Assembly (NCBI GenBank): GCA_041060555.1
Contig: JBEUDS010000020.1
Source: CAUJIW01 sp963205175
Lineage (GTDB): Bacteria > Pseudomonadota > Alphaproteobacteria > Sphingomonadales > Sphingomonadaceae
DNA: 64,000 bases
Direction: 5' to 3' (one strand)
The notes below the pieces were generated by a model. It ran no database searches. It was not told where the DNA came from and saw only the letters and a list, made by a program, of their open reading frames with translations. Each line of letters begins with the position of its first letter. Within the stretch, counting starts at the first letter, position 1. This document shows, in pieces, positions 9,919 through 18,305 of the stretch. The translations under genes were made by a program, and so were the position numbers.

Positions 9919-11219
9919 GTGAGCATCGCGCCCTTCTGACCGCGGCGCTGCCAGCCGCCGTCCGGGATGGCATGAGCGGGCGCCGTTCCGGCCTTTCCCG
10001 CCCGGGCGGCCCAGATCGCGGCGGCCAGCACCAGCGAGAACATCGGACTGGAAATATAGTAGGCGGAAACGAAAACCATGAAAGCGGCGCACGGCAGGAC
10101 ACCCAGCAACAGTGCTCGCCTGGGCAGGCAGATGCGCGCAAAGAAATAGAGCACGACGGGGAGCATGAAAAAGCCGCCCTGGACCAGCAGCATCCCCAGT
10201 CCCGACGATACACCGTTCAGGCTGAGGCCAAGGATGTCCGCGTTGTTGTCGAGCAGGCGTTCGCGGGTCTCCAGCCAGGTGGCGTGCCCCATGCCCAGCG
10301 GCATGAGGCCCCGTTCGAATGCATCCTTCAGCGGCTCCCAGAAACCATAAATGCGGGCATTGACGCTGTAATCAAGCAGAATGACCTTTGGCCCCAGCTC
10401 GACAAGATCCTTCAGCAGACCGATGATCCGGCTTTTCTCGGAAAAATAGGAAATGGCGAGCGCCAGCCCGGAGGCACCCGCCAGCACGCCCAGCACCAGG
10501 ACGGGCAATCGTCGCAGGCGCAGCAAGCACCACAGCACGCCCCCCAGCCCCAGCGCAAGCAGCGCCGACGAGGACATCGCCACCAGTACCGCATCCAGCA
10601 CCGCAAGGGCGGCGACCCAGGGGCGGCCTCCCACGAGCACGACAGCGGCCGCCAGCAGCAGCATCTGGAAGCCGTGGTGCGTCGGCTCCGGCGCCAGGGA
10701 GAGGGCACCGCGCCCGGATGCCAGCACGGCCTCGCCCAGGCTGCTGGCGTCCGGCGACGCGATCAGGAAAATGAGAAAATTCGGCGCGATCAAGAACTGT
10801 ATGAGGCCAACGGCAATCCAGGTCAGCACGGCCGCCGTCAGCATCGTGCGGAACTGTTCCACATTCCTTGTGATGATGTGCAGCATGACCGGCACCAGCA
10901 CCAGCGGCGACACGTAACTGAGCCAGAACTGCACCTCGCGGATTTCAAGGCCGGACGGCGCCGCCAGAAAAAGCAGAAACGTCCCGAAGGTCGCCAGGCA
11001 GTAAAGGAAAATACGGTCAAGCCGGGGCAGGACGGAGGGAATGGTCGGCACCAGAAGCAGCAGCAATGCCGACATGAGCAAGGCATTGGGCTGGTTGTAT
11101 GACTGGAGCGGCAGGATTTTTATATATGGGAACAGGAACGAAAATGTCGTCAGGGCATAAACAGCACCGATCCGCTGCGTGTTCACCGTGAAATGGACAA
11201 CCCCTGGAGAATTGGACAT
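9915..11219 (-). CDS. O-antigen ligase / polymerase-like membrane protein
   Basis: The 434-residue, very hydrophobic protein has about ten to twelve membrane segments and one larger loop (about 270-330) in the position of the periplasmic loop of O-antigen ligases and polymerases (Wzy_C-like). The sequence LAPEPTHHGFQMLLL in the middle fits the conserved E-P-x-H type segment of such proteins. It would polymerise or ligate undecaprenyl-linked glycans in the inner membrane. It is translationally coupled to the downstream acyltransferase (ATGA) and lies below the Wzz-like gene. Sequence divergence in this family is high, so ligase and polymerase cannot be told apart. Confidence 0.7.
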   Translation of the reverse strand: MSNSPGVVHFTVNTQRIGAVYALTTFSFLFPYIKILPLQSYNQPNALLMSALLLLLVPTIPSVLPRLDRIFLYCLATFGTFLLFLAAPSGLEIREVQFWLSYVSPLVLVPVMLHIITRNVEQFRTMLTAAVLTWIAVGLIQFLIAPNFLIFLIASPDASSLGEAVLASGRGALSLAPEPTHHGFQMLLLAAAVVLVGGRPWVAALAVLDAVLVAMSSSALLALGLGGVLWCLLRLRRLPVLVLGVLAGASGLALAISYFSEKSRIIGLLKDLVELGPKVILLDYSVNARIYGFWEPLKDAFERGLMPLGMGHATWLETRERLLDNNADILGLSLNGVSSGLGMLLVQGGFFMLPVVLYFFARICLPRRALLLGVLPCAAFMVFVSAYYISSPMFSLVLAAAIWAARAGKAGTAPAHAIPDGGWQRRGQKGAMLT

Positions 11220-11299
11220 GCGAAGGCCGCCTGATTGACTAGTTCACCCGGATGAATCGCGCATCATCGTCGGGCACCGACGTCCAGTATCGGGCGGAC

Positions 11300-12250
11300 T
11301 CAGTGCCGGACCACCTGACGATAGCGGCGGATCTGACGATCAAGCAACACGAACAGGCTACCGGTGAAGACGCCGAAAACCACGCTGAGCGGCAGGATGA
11401 TGATCGGCCTGGGACTGGTGGGACGCGGTGATGCCGCAGGTTCGCCCAGGGGTTCCGCGGCGAACGGCAGGGTGGAACTTGCCATCATCCTGGTGCGTTC
11501 CTGCTCGCTCAGTGCCTGCGCCAGGGCCGCGCGGTGTTCCACCAGCGTGGCTTTCTCCAGCTGCTGTGACAGATAAGCGATGTACGCCGTCGCACGGGTG
11601 TGCGCCTTCTGCCTCAGCCCTTCGTCAACCACCTGATGAAGAGCCATGAGGAAACCGGCCGCGAAAGCGGGGTCTTGCGCCTCCATGACAAGCCTTGTCA
11701 CGGGCGATCTCTCGGCCTCCACCACCCTGACGTGTCGTTGAATATATTCCTGCAGTCGCGCCGCGTCAGGCGGCGTCCAGTCATAAACGGGGATACCGAC
11801 CAGACGCTTTGCAAAGCGCGCCAGGCTCCGGACAATGCCGGAGGCCGGTTCGCGGTACCCCTGTTTCTCGCCGTCCCACTCCGCCCTGAAGACAGTTTGC
11901 ATCAGGTCGGTGCGTTTGAGGAGCATCGCCGCCACATCGCGGGACGTGACATTCTCGGTGTACAGCGCAAAATAGTTCGATGCCGAGTCCTGGTTCATCC
12001 GCACCCCCGCCACGGACGCCAGTCCGGCGAGGCCACCCAGTTTGGACAGCTCGGAAGACGACTGCTGCGTCGGCGTGACGCGCAGTTCAACGGTATAGAG
12101 ATAGGTTGCGTATTTTGCGTACACGATCGCCGCGCACAGCGCGACGGCGGCAAATGCGGCGATCAGCCAGCGTCGGTTCCACAGATAGGACGCGATTTCC
12201 AGTAGATTGATCTCGTCCTTGTCGACATGCCGATCAACGTCGATATCCAT
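11300..12250 (-). CDS. Wzz-type chain-length determinant protein
   Basis: The 316-residue protein shows the two-helix layout of polysaccharide co-polymerases: a cytosolic N-terminus with the family stretch EINLLEIASYLWNRRW, a first helix (about 30-50), a periplasmic mostly helical domain including a coiled-coil region (about 190-260), and a second helix near 282-304. A short basic tail follows, with no C-terminal kinase domain. The start at 12250 (MDIDVDRHVDKDE) is where similarity to the family begins, although the frame is open upstream. It would set chain length together with the next gene's product. Confidence 0.8.
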   Translation of the reverse strand: MDIDVDRHVDKDEINLLEIASYLWNRRWLIAAFAAVALCAAIVYAKYATYLYTVELRVTPTQQSSSELSKLGGLAGLASVAGVRMNQDSASNYFALYTENVTSRDVAAMLLKRTDLMQTVFRAEWDGEKQGYREPASGIVRSLARFAKRLVGIPVYDWTPPDAARLQEYIQRHVRVVEAERSPVTRLVMEAQDPAFAAGFLMALHQVVDEGLRQKAHTRATAYIAYLSQQLEKATLVEHRAALAQALSEQERTRMMASSTLPFAAEPLGEPAASPRPTSPRPIIILPLSVVFGVFTGSLFVLLDRQIRRYRQVVRH

Positions 12251-12536
12251 TTCCGCACTGCCTGATTCGATCGCCCGGCGCCTGCCCAGACCCCCTTGCC
12301 GCCATATGTCATCCTGATGAACGAATGGCCATGTGCCGACGTGTTTGATGCGATAGCGCAAGTGGGGACGGTCTTCCAGACCTATTCGCCGCGTTCCCGC
12401 TGGCCAGCAAGGCACCCGCCGTTCACGGACATGAAGCCGCGGCCAAGGCATCGCCCGCGTCATCCCGACTGTTCCGCCGGCGCTCATCAGGGCAGGCCCG
12501 AAACTCCGCCCCTCGACGGTGTCCGCTTCTGGCGGA

Positions 12537-13328
12537 TTATTGACCGGCCACCACCAGGGTGGTGCGGTCAAGCCCGGTGTTGCCGGTGGCGGGGTCGTAG
12601 GCATAGACCGTCAGCTCGTAGCTGCCCGGCACCGGCGGCGTGAAGCTGCCGGCGAACTGGCTGGTGGCGCCGGCGAAGGCCAGCGACACCTCGCCGGCCG
12701 GCTGGCCGTCGCGACGGACCAGCGCCCGCACCTCGTAGCGGCTGGCGTCCCACAGGCCGCCGGGCTCGATCGGGCAGCCGCACATCATGGTGACGTTGGC
12801 CTTCAGCGCCACCGGCTGGCCGGCGGTCCAGCGGCCGTGCGCCGGAGGGTCGAGCACGTCGACGACGAAGCCCGGCAGCTCCAGTACCCAGCCGTCACCG
12901 CCGTTGAGCGACTTGCCCGGCACCAGCCACTGGCGCGCGGTCACCCGCGTCGTCGCCTGCGGCTGGCCCTGCGGCCCCAGCGCCTCCACCTCGACCAGCG
13001 TCGGCCGGTCGAGCTCCAGCGTGGTGGCGAAGCGCGCGGCACTGGCATCGGCCATCAGGGCCCGGCGGCCGCCGTCCTTGTGCATGGTCTTGGCGGTATT
13101 GCCGGTGCCGCCGGCGGTAAGCCCGGTGGCCAGCAGCGCGCCGGTCTCGACGTCGCGCAGGGTGATGCGCACGCCACCCATGCTGGTGCCGATGAACTTG
13201 GCGTCCTTGCTCAGCACCCGCACCACCACCTCGGTGGGCGCGGCCGCCGCCGGCAGGGTGACGCCCGGCAGGCCCAGCAGGGCGAGCAGCGCGGAAAACA
13301 GAACGGCGCGGACAGCAGGACGGGTCAT
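12537..13328 (-). CDS. Exported protein of unknown function
   Basis: The 263-residue product has a clear signal peptide (basic MTRPAVRAV, hydrophobic core, cleavage near AAAA at 27-31). The mature part is rich in beta-forming residues and ends in an Ig-like segment (PGSYELTVYAYDPATGNTG), with a CGCP motif near residue 184 that could bind a metal or form a disulfide. No catalytic domain is recognised. It lies 110 bases downstream of the haem-protein gene on the same strand, so both may serve a periplasmic redox function; this is inference from position only. Confidence 0.7.
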   Translation of the reverse strand: MTRPAVRAVLFSALLALLGLPGVTLPAAAAPTEVVVRVLSKDAKFIGTSMGGVRITLRDVETGALLATGLTAGGTGNTAKTMHKDGGRRALMADASAARFATTLELDRPTLVEVEALGPQGQPQATTRVTARQWLVPGKSLNGGDGWVLELPGFVVDVLDPPAHGRWTAGQPVALKANVTMMCGCPIEPGGLWDASRYEVRALVRRDGQPAGEVSLAFAGATSQFAGSFTPPVPGSYELTVYAYDPATGNTGLDRTTLVVAGQ

Positions 13329-13438
13329 CGGTCGGTCTCCGGGTTGCAGGTGTAGCAGTGACAGCGGGACATCGCTTCAATCTAGTCCCCACCCCGCCGC
13401 CGGCCAGCCTCGGCAGGCCGGCCTCGGCGCATCGGGGG

Positions 13439-14101
13439 TCAGCGGTCGAGCGTCACCGTGAAGGCGCCGCGCAGGTCGCCGGGCGCGAAACCGCGCGCGG
13501 CGTCGGCGGGATAGAAGTCACGCAGCGCCGCCTCGACCTCGGGCGCCAGCGTGGCACCGTGGCAGGTGGTGCACAGCGGCTGGGTGACGATGGCCTTCAT
13601 GTAGCGGGTGACGGGCCGGCCCTCGATTGCCGTGTGCACCACCGCCTCCAGCGTCGCCGGATCGGCGCCGGCCTGGCGGTCCTGCTCGAAGCGGGACATC
13701 GCCGCCCGTTCCCAGGCATCCGGCGTGTTGGCGGGATTGCGGTTCTTCAGGCTCGTGCGGCCGATGGCAAGCCCGTGGGCTGTCCCGACCTCATGCGCGA
13801 TGGCCGGCGCGCGCTCGGCGCACACCTTGATGCCGTTGACCGGGCCGCCCGCCGCGATGGCGTTTTTCAGCTCGCCCTGCAGGGTGGCGGCGAAGGCGGC
13901 CACCGCCGCGCGGGCGCGGACAACCTCTGGCGCCGCGCGGGCGCGGACAACCTCTGGCGCCGCCGATGGCGCCGCACCGGCAGCAGCGGCGGCAGGCGCC
14001 CCGGCATCCGGGGGGACATCGGCCGGCGCCGGGCCGGCGGCCACCACCGCCGCCCCCAGCAACAACATGCCGAACAGCGGAATCGCTTGGGCAGGACGCA
14101 T
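13439..14101 (-). CDS. Exported c-type haem protein, Tll0287-like (DUF3365) domain
   Basis: The 220-residue protein has an N-terminal hydrophobic signal (about 5-25) and an Ala/Pro-rich linker. Next comes a DUF3365/Tll0287-like sensor domain (about 65-215) with the segment VNGIKVCAERAPAIA and the single haem-binding motif CTTCHG near residue 177. Such proteins bind one covalent haem in the periplasm, and their partners are mostly unknown. The linker contains an exact nine-residue duplication (APEVVRARA twice). The ATG is preceded by GAGGAGAG. A c-type cytochrome maturation system is needed but not encoded in this window. Confidence 0.82.
   Translation of the reverse strand: MRPAQAIPLFGMLLLGAAVVAAGPAPADVPPDAGAPAAAAAGAAPSAAPEVVRARAAPEVVRARAAVAAFAATLQGELKNAIAAGGPVNGIKVCAERAPAIAHEVGTAHGLAIGRTSLKNRNPANTPDAWERAAMSRFEQDRQAGADPATLEAVVHTAIEGRPVTRYMKAIVTQPLCTTCHGATLAPEVEAALRDFYPADAARGFAPGDLRGAFTVTLDR
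13906..13959. repeat. Two exact tandem copies of a 27-bp unit inside the haem-protein gene
   Basis: Bases 13906-13932 and 13933-13959 are identical; identity extends two bases to the left and four to the right of the array. The unit is nine codons long and encodes APEVVRARA, so the duplication keeps the frame and only lengthens the linker before the haem-sensor domain. Confidence 0.95.
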
Positions 14102-14462
14102 GGCGGCTCTCCTCGGACGGTCGCCGCGCCGGGCGACTGAGGTCCGGACCGCGACGACAGGGACTTCTATATATTAGACGTTACGCAAATACGGCCGCTG
14201 TCCGGCGCGGTCAAGCCACGCACCGTCGCTGCGACCATCCGCCCCCGCCGCCGCGCCGGTTGACTTTCAACCACCGGCTGGGTAGTCACGCCGCCGTCAC
14301 GCGCCGCCCCTGTTTCGACTGGCGCCGTTGTCGTGTTCTTCAGCGTTTGCCGTTTTACCCGCGTATCCCGCGTCGCCGCGTCGCTATCGGCGACGATGGC
14401 GCGCCCGCCGCCCTGTTCCCGCGTCCTGCCCCGCCGTCCCGCCAATTGACGAAAGTCCCGCC
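14102..14462. other. Divergent intergenic region without a gene
   Basis: This stretch separates the minus-strand haem-protein gene from the plus-strand VOC-like gene and must hold both promoters. An AT-rich patch at 14167-14177 (CTATATATTAG) reads as a possible -10 region for the haem-protein gene, whose ribosome-binding site GAGGAGAG lies just before 14101. The rest is GC-rich, and no coding frame with a start signal was seen. Confidence 0.5.
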
Positions 14463-14945
14463 ATGCTGATTGCCCATATCTCGCTGCCCGCCGACCACCC
14501 CGAAACCGCCGCCGCCGTGCTGGCGGAGATCATGGGCGGCACCGCCACCCCCTTCCCGCCCGGTGGCCCGGATTCCTGGATGGCGTGGTCGGCCGACGGC
14601 GCGATCGAGCTGGAGGTCACCCGGCGCGGGCTGGTGATGACCTGGGGGCCGGACGAGGTGGAGTGGACGCAAACCGACACCCCGCGCCGTGAGAGCGAGT
14701 GCCATGCGGCCATCGGCGTCGACCGTCCGGCGTCGGAGATCCTGGCGATCGCCGCGGGCGCCGGCTGGCCGGCCCGCGTCTGTCCGCGCGGCGGCGACCT
14801 GTTCCATGTCGTCGAGGTGTGGGTGGAAGGCGCCTTCCTGATCGAGTTCCTCGACCCAGAATTCCTCGCCGAGTACCGCGCGCGCATCACCCCCGGCAAC
14901 TGGCAGGCGATCCTCGACCAGATGACCGCCGGCACACCGGCCTGA
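14463..14945 (+). CDS. VOC-like (glyoxalase fold) small protein
   Basis: The 160-residue protein begins MLIAHISLPADHPETAA and has PFPPGGPDSWMAW at about 33-45 and a C-terminal EGAFLIEFLDPEF segment. This beta-alpha-beta pattern is like that of the vicinal oxygen chelate superfamily, and alphaproteobacterial relatives are usually named VOC family proteins. Metal ligands are not obvious, so no reaction is proposed. The start at 14463 fits the beginning of the fold; the upstream open frame is low-complexity Arg/Pro. It converges with the DUF1838 gene across a strong hairpin. Confidence 0.7.
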   Translation: MLIAHISLPADHPETAAAVLAEIMGGTATPFPPGGPDSWMAWSADGAIELEVTRRGLVMTWGPDEVEWTQTDTPRRESECHAAIGVDRPASEILAIAAGAGWPARVCPRGGDLFHVVEVWVEGAFLIEFLDPEFLAEYRARITPGNWQAILDQMTAGTPA

Positions 14946-14983
14946 GCGGCCGCCCCACCGGGGCGTCACTGCCCGAAACGCAA

Positions 14984-15011
14984 AATGCCCGGGCATTACG
15001 GCCCGGGCATT
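14984..15011. terminator. Bidirectional hairpin terminator between convergent genes
   Basis: An 11-bp perfect stem (AATGCCCGGGC with its complement GCCCGGGCATT) encloses a 6-base loop. It lies 39 bases after the VOC-like gene and 26 bases after the DUF1838 gene read on the other strand. On the minus strand it is followed by TTTT. Confidence 0.75.
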
Positions 15012-15036
15012 GTCGCATGCTCCGCAGTCCGTGGCC

Positions 15037-16047
15037 TCAGTGGCCGAACTGCTTGCCCAGCTTGGACTTGTCGCCCTCGAATTTGGGCGGCGCCGGCGGC
15101 TGCGGCGGCGTCCAGCCGGCCGGCACCGGAGCCGGTTTCTGCTCCTTGGCATAGGCCTCCAGGCTGGATTCGTTGGGCAGCGTGTCTTCCTCGATGGTCG
15201 GCGCGCGCAGCAGCTTGGGGTCGATGGCGCGGGTCGCCTCGATGAGATCCTGCGGCAGCTTCGCCAGTGCGTCGATGCCGCCGGGCAGCGGCGCGAAGTG
15301 GCTGAAATAATTGATGTGTCCCGGTGCGGTGCCCATCAGCATCCACGGCAGCCACGGCGTGATGCGCTGCCAGGCGCCGACGCACGGCAGATAGGTTTTG
15401 GCCGGGTTTTCCAGATCCTCGGCACGCATCGTCCAGGTAAAGTTCTCGGTCACCCGGTTGAAGTCGCCTGCCGACTCCCGCTGCCACACCGACGGCACCA
15501 GCAGGTTGGGGTAAAACAGGTTGACGCCGGAGAACAGGGTCAGCGTGCCGTCCGGGTTGCGGGTCCAGTTGCCGATCCACGGCTTGCCCATGAAATTGGT
15601 CTCGATGGTCTGGTTGTACGGATCGTTGGCGATCGGCACCACGCGTACCGTCTCGTCGGTGTAGGGGTTGTGCCAGGTCTTGAGGATTTCGCCGGTCTTG
15701 AGATCGCGGTAGAACACGGTCTCGCGCAGCAGCTTGCGCCAGCTGCCGTCGTCACGACGATACATGCGGGTGACGCTGAAGCCCTCGAAGCCCATCAGGT
15801 CGCGCACCGCCTCGTTGGGACGCACCCCCTGGATGACGCCCTTCAGCCAGCCGACCAGCTGCTTGCTGGAATCGAGGTCGCCGTTCAGACGGGCGCGGGT
15901 GTCGCGGTTCCACTCGGGGTCGGTGAGGTCGATCCTGGTGAGAAACGGTGCCTTCGGCCGGCCCGCAAGCGCCGGGGACGCGCCCGTTGCCGCCAACATG
16001 GTGCCCAAAGCCGCCATGCCCAAACCTTCACGCCTCGTAATCGCCAT
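15037..16047 (-). CDS. DUF1838 family exported protein
   Basis: The 336-residue product matches the DUF1838 family: a lipocalin-like, mostly beta protein with many conserved aromatic residues (YRRDDGSWRKLLRETVFY, TWHNPYTDETVRVV, NFTWTMRAEDL). The N-terminus MAITRREGLGMAALG has a twin-arginine-like motif before a hydrophobic stretch and an ALA cleavage site, so Tat export is likely. The family occurs beside steroid, terpene and aromatic catabolic genes in proteobacteria, but no reaction is known. The ATG at 16047 has GAGG upstream; the long open frame beyond it has no coding character. Confidence 0.82.
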   Translation of the reverse strand: MAITRREGLGMAALGTMLAATGASPALAGRPKAPFLTRIDLTDPEWNRDTRARLNGDLDSSKQLVGWLKGVIQGVRPNEAVRDLMGFEGFSVTRMYRRDDGSWRKLLRETVFYRDLKTGEILKTWHNPYTDETVRVVPIANDPYNQTIETNFMGKPWIGNWTRNPDGTLTLFSGVNLFYPNLLVPSVWQRESAGDFNRVTENFTWTMRAEDLENPAKTYLPCVGAWQRITPWLPWMLMGTAPGHINYFSHFAPLPGGIDALAKLPQDLIEATRAIDPKLLRAPTIEEDTLPNESSLEAYAKEQKPAPVPAGWTPPQPPAPPKFEGDKSKLGKQFGH

Positions 16048-16451
16048 CGATCGCCTCACATCAGGAATTGCTCTTGTCGATGCCCTGGCGTCCGGCCGGC
16101 TTGCGGCCCCGGGCGCCAGCGACATCGGGTGTCTCGGCGGCACCCGCGGGTCACCGCCGACGCCAGTGTAAACGCCACCACGCCGGCCACCCGAATGATT
16201 TTGAACTATCCGCAGGGCGGAGGGTTCATGCTGCCTGGAAGACCCAGGATCATTGATTTGCCGCCGCTCCCCGTCAGGACCGGGCTTGACCCGGTCTTCC
16301 ACGCGACCACGGGCCTTTCGAACAGCGCGGCGCGGGTGGAAGCGCTGCTGGTGGATGCACAGGACACAAGTCCGGGCGTGACGATCCGTGGGGCGTAGTC
16401 GGGGCCGATCTGCCTCATGCGGCCGTCCGCCCTTCGACAGGCTCAGACGCT
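16048..16451. other. Non-coding stretch with an intergenic repeat-like hairpin
   Basis: No gene was found between the DUF1838 start and the end of the MerR gene. The stretch contains the dyad at 16278-16296 and the sequence CCCTTCGACAGGCTCAGAC at 16431-16449. Both look like short dispersed intergenic repeats often seen in alphaproteobacterial genomes. The DUF1838 promoter must lie in the right part, since both flanking genes are on the minus strand. Confidence 0.5.
16278..16296. repeat. Intergenic dyad, GACCGGG-CTTGA-CCCGGTC
   Basis: A perfect 7-bp stem with a 5-base loop lies within a non-coding region. It is not followed by a T run. Its sequence resembles dispersed palindromic intergenic elements rather than a gene-specific terminator; a related GGACCGGG/CCCGGTCC hairpin occurs at 44904-44923. 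Confidence 0.45.
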
Positions 16452-16886
16452 TCAATCCACCCGAGGCACAGCCTTTCGGCGTGACGGACGGCGGCCGCGT
16501 TTGCCGGCCACCTCGACCAGTCGCCTGAACGTCGGGCATTCCATGTGCGATGGCGCCGGGCAATCCGCCACATGGCGAAGGGTGTCACGCAGGGCCGTCA
16601 GGCCGTGGATCTGCCGGTCAAGGTCGTCGGCCTTCTGATGCAGCACCGCGCGCGGCAGCACCGGCGCGCCGGCCTTGCCGAACATGGCGGCGATCTCGTC
16701 AAGCGCGAAACCGGCCAGCTTGCCCATGGCGATCAACTTGAGCTGCAAGAGCACCTCCGCCCCGAACTGTCGGCGCAGACCATGACGCGACACCGAGGCA
16801 ATCAGCCCAATATCCTCGTAATAACGCAGCGCCGAGGGCTTGACACCACTCCTGGCGGAGACCTCCCCGATATCGAGAAATTTCAT
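16452..16886 (-). CDS. MerR family transcriptional regulator
   Basis: The 144-residue protein has the MerR winged helix at about residues 1-70 (FLDIGEVSARSGVKPSALRYYEDIGLI), a coiled-coil dimer helix (about 80-115) and a C-terminal pair of cysteines in CPAPSHMEC. MerR members bind between over-spaced promoter elements and activate by untwisting DNA. The cysteine spacing differs from the four-cysteine SoxR cluster site, so the signal is unknown. The gene is divergent from an MFS exporter, and a perfect MerR-type operator sits in the shared promoter. The start at 16886 is just upstream of the helix-turn-helix; in-frame codons upstream overlap the operator. Confidence 0.9.
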   Translation of the reverse strand: MKFLDIGEVSARSGVKPSALRYYEDIGLIASVSRHGLRRQFGAEVLLQLKLIAMGKLAGFALDEIAAMFGKAGAPVLPRAVLHQKADDLDRQIHGLTALRDTLRHVADCPAPSHMECPTFRRLVEVAGKRGRRPSRRKAVPRVD

Positions 16887-16888
16887 GC

Positions 16889-16919
16889 TTGACCTCAAGT
16901 CGACTTGAATTCGTAGCCT
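16889..16919 (+). promoter_or_regulatory. MerR-type promoter/operator of the MFS gene
   Basis: TTGACC (-35, 16889-16894) and TAGCCT (-10, 16914-16919) are separated by 19 bases, the over-long spacing typical of MerR-controlled promoters. The spacer holds the perfect palindrome TCAAGTCGACTTGA (16895-16908). The regulator gene starts at 16886 on the other strand, so the site also covers its own promoter region. Confidence 0.85.
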
Positions 16920-16955
16920 GCACCCGAACGACGATTCAGACAAGAAGGAAAAGCC

Positions 16956-18206
16956 ATGACCCCGCCAGAAACGAGCCCCCCGCAAAGAGGGCAGACCGGC
17001 ATCATGCTGACGCTCGCGCTCTCGATGCTGCTGGCATCACTGGGCACCAGCATTGCCAATATCGCCCTGCCGGCGCTGGCCGAGGCGTTCTCGGCGCCTT
17101 TCGCCCAGGTGCAGGCGGTCGTCGTTTCCTATCTCGCGGCGTTGACCGCCTCGGTCGTTCTTATCGGCTGGCTGGGTGATGCCCATGGGCTACGGACGCT
17201 GTATCTCACCGGCCTCGCCCTCTTTGCCGTCGCCTCGTTACTGTGCGGCATCGCCCCGACGCTCGGGCTGCTGATCGGCGCCCGCGTACTGCAGGGCATC
17301 GGCGCGGCTTTCCTGATGACACTCTCCATGGCGCTCATGCGTGAAACGGCGGGCGAAGACCGTTTGGGGCGCGCCATGGGCCTGCTGGGAACGGTGTCGG
17401 CGCTGGGAACCGCGCTCGGTCCTTCACTTGGCGGCTTACTGGTGCTGGCCGCCGGATGGCGCGGGGTGTTCTGGGCACAGGTTCCACTGACCACCCTGAC
17501 ACTGGCACTCGCCTTCCGCGCCCTGCCACGCCGCACCCCCAGGGAATCCTCACCCGCGACACGCCCGTGGGTGTTGCCCGACCGGCGTCTGTTGCCCGGC
17601 CTTGTGGTCAACCTCATGGTCGCCGCCGTCATGATGGCAACGCTGGTGGTCGGCCCCTTCTATCTTGGGCGTGGCCTTAGTCTGTCGGAGGCCCTGGTGG
17701 GCCTCGTCATGTCCGTGGGGCCCGGCGTGGCTATTTTCAGCGGGGTTCCCGCCGGTCGGCTGGTGGATGCCTGGGGCAGCCGGCGCGTGCTGGCGCTCGG
17801 CCTCATCCTGCTGACCATCGGCACCTTTCTGCTGGCGACCCTGCCCATCATCGTCGGCGTCCCCGGCTACATACTGGCGATCATGGTCCTGACACCGGGC
17901 TACCAACTGTTCCAGGCCGCCAACAACACCGCCACCCTCGCCGATGTCCCCCCGGACCAGCGCGGCACCGTCGCCGGCCTGCTCGCCCTGTCGCGCAATA
18001 TCGGGCTGATCGCTGGCGCGTCACTGATGGGGTCGGTATTCGCGCTAGGTGTCGGCTCGGACGATCTCGCCCATGCGGCGCCCATGGCAATCACGACCGG
18101 GATGCGGCTGACCTTCATGCTGGCCGGTGGTCTGATGATCCTCGCGATCGCCGCCACCCACGGGCAAGGCATCCTGCGATCACTGGCTCAGGAGAAAGCG
18201 CGATGA
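16956..18206 (+). CDS. MFS drug-efflux type transporter
   Basis: The 416-residue protein has about twelve membrane helices. It carries the MFS signature GWLGDAHGLRTLYLTG between helices 2 and 3 and the antiporter-type motif GLLGTVSALGTALGPSLGG in helix 5, which mark proton-driven drug exporters. The gene is divergent from the MerR regulator and probably induced by it when the exported compound is present. The ATG follows AAGAAGGA. A second ATG overlaps the stop (see findings), but what follows is not a convincing gene. Confidence 0.88.
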   Translation: MTPPETSPPQRGQTGIMLTLALSMLLASLGTSIANIALPALAEAFSAPFAQVQAVVVSYLAALTASVVLIGWLGDAHGLRTLYLTGLALFAVASLLCGIAPTLGLLIGARVLQGIGAAFLMTLSMALMRETAGEDRLGRAMGLLGTVSALGTALGPSLGGLLVLAAGWRGVFWAQVPLTTLTLALAFRALPRRTPRESSPATRPWVLPDRRLLPGLVVNLMVAAVMMATLVVGPFYLGRGLSLSEALVGLVMSVGPGVAIFSGVPAGRLVDAWGSRRVLALGLILLTIGTFLLATLPIIVGVPGYILAIMVLTPGYQLFQAANNTATLADVPPDQRGTVAGLLALSRNIGLIAGASLMGSVFALGVGSDDLAHAAPMAITTGMRLTFMLAGGLMILAIAATHGQGILRSLAQEKAR

Positions 18207-18305
18207 ACACGACGCTCGGCCGTTGGGGAGTTGCCTGGCCAGGCCGAACCGGGCCTGCCTTCAATGCCGCCGCAGGGGGCGGACGCGATGCGCCCTCTCA
18301 CGGCG

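Noticed and set aside
9786..11102. A 438-codon plus-strand frame over the O-antigen ligase-like gene
   Set aside because: Gln/His/Arg-rich translation typical of a membrane-protein antisense frame; the minus strand encodes clear membrane helices.
12296..12643. A plus-strand frame beginning MPPYVILMNEWPCADVFDAIAQ in the gap between the Wzz-like and exported-protein genes
   Set aside because: No ribosome-binding site, quickly becomes Arg/Pro low complexity, and overlaps the exported-protein gene.
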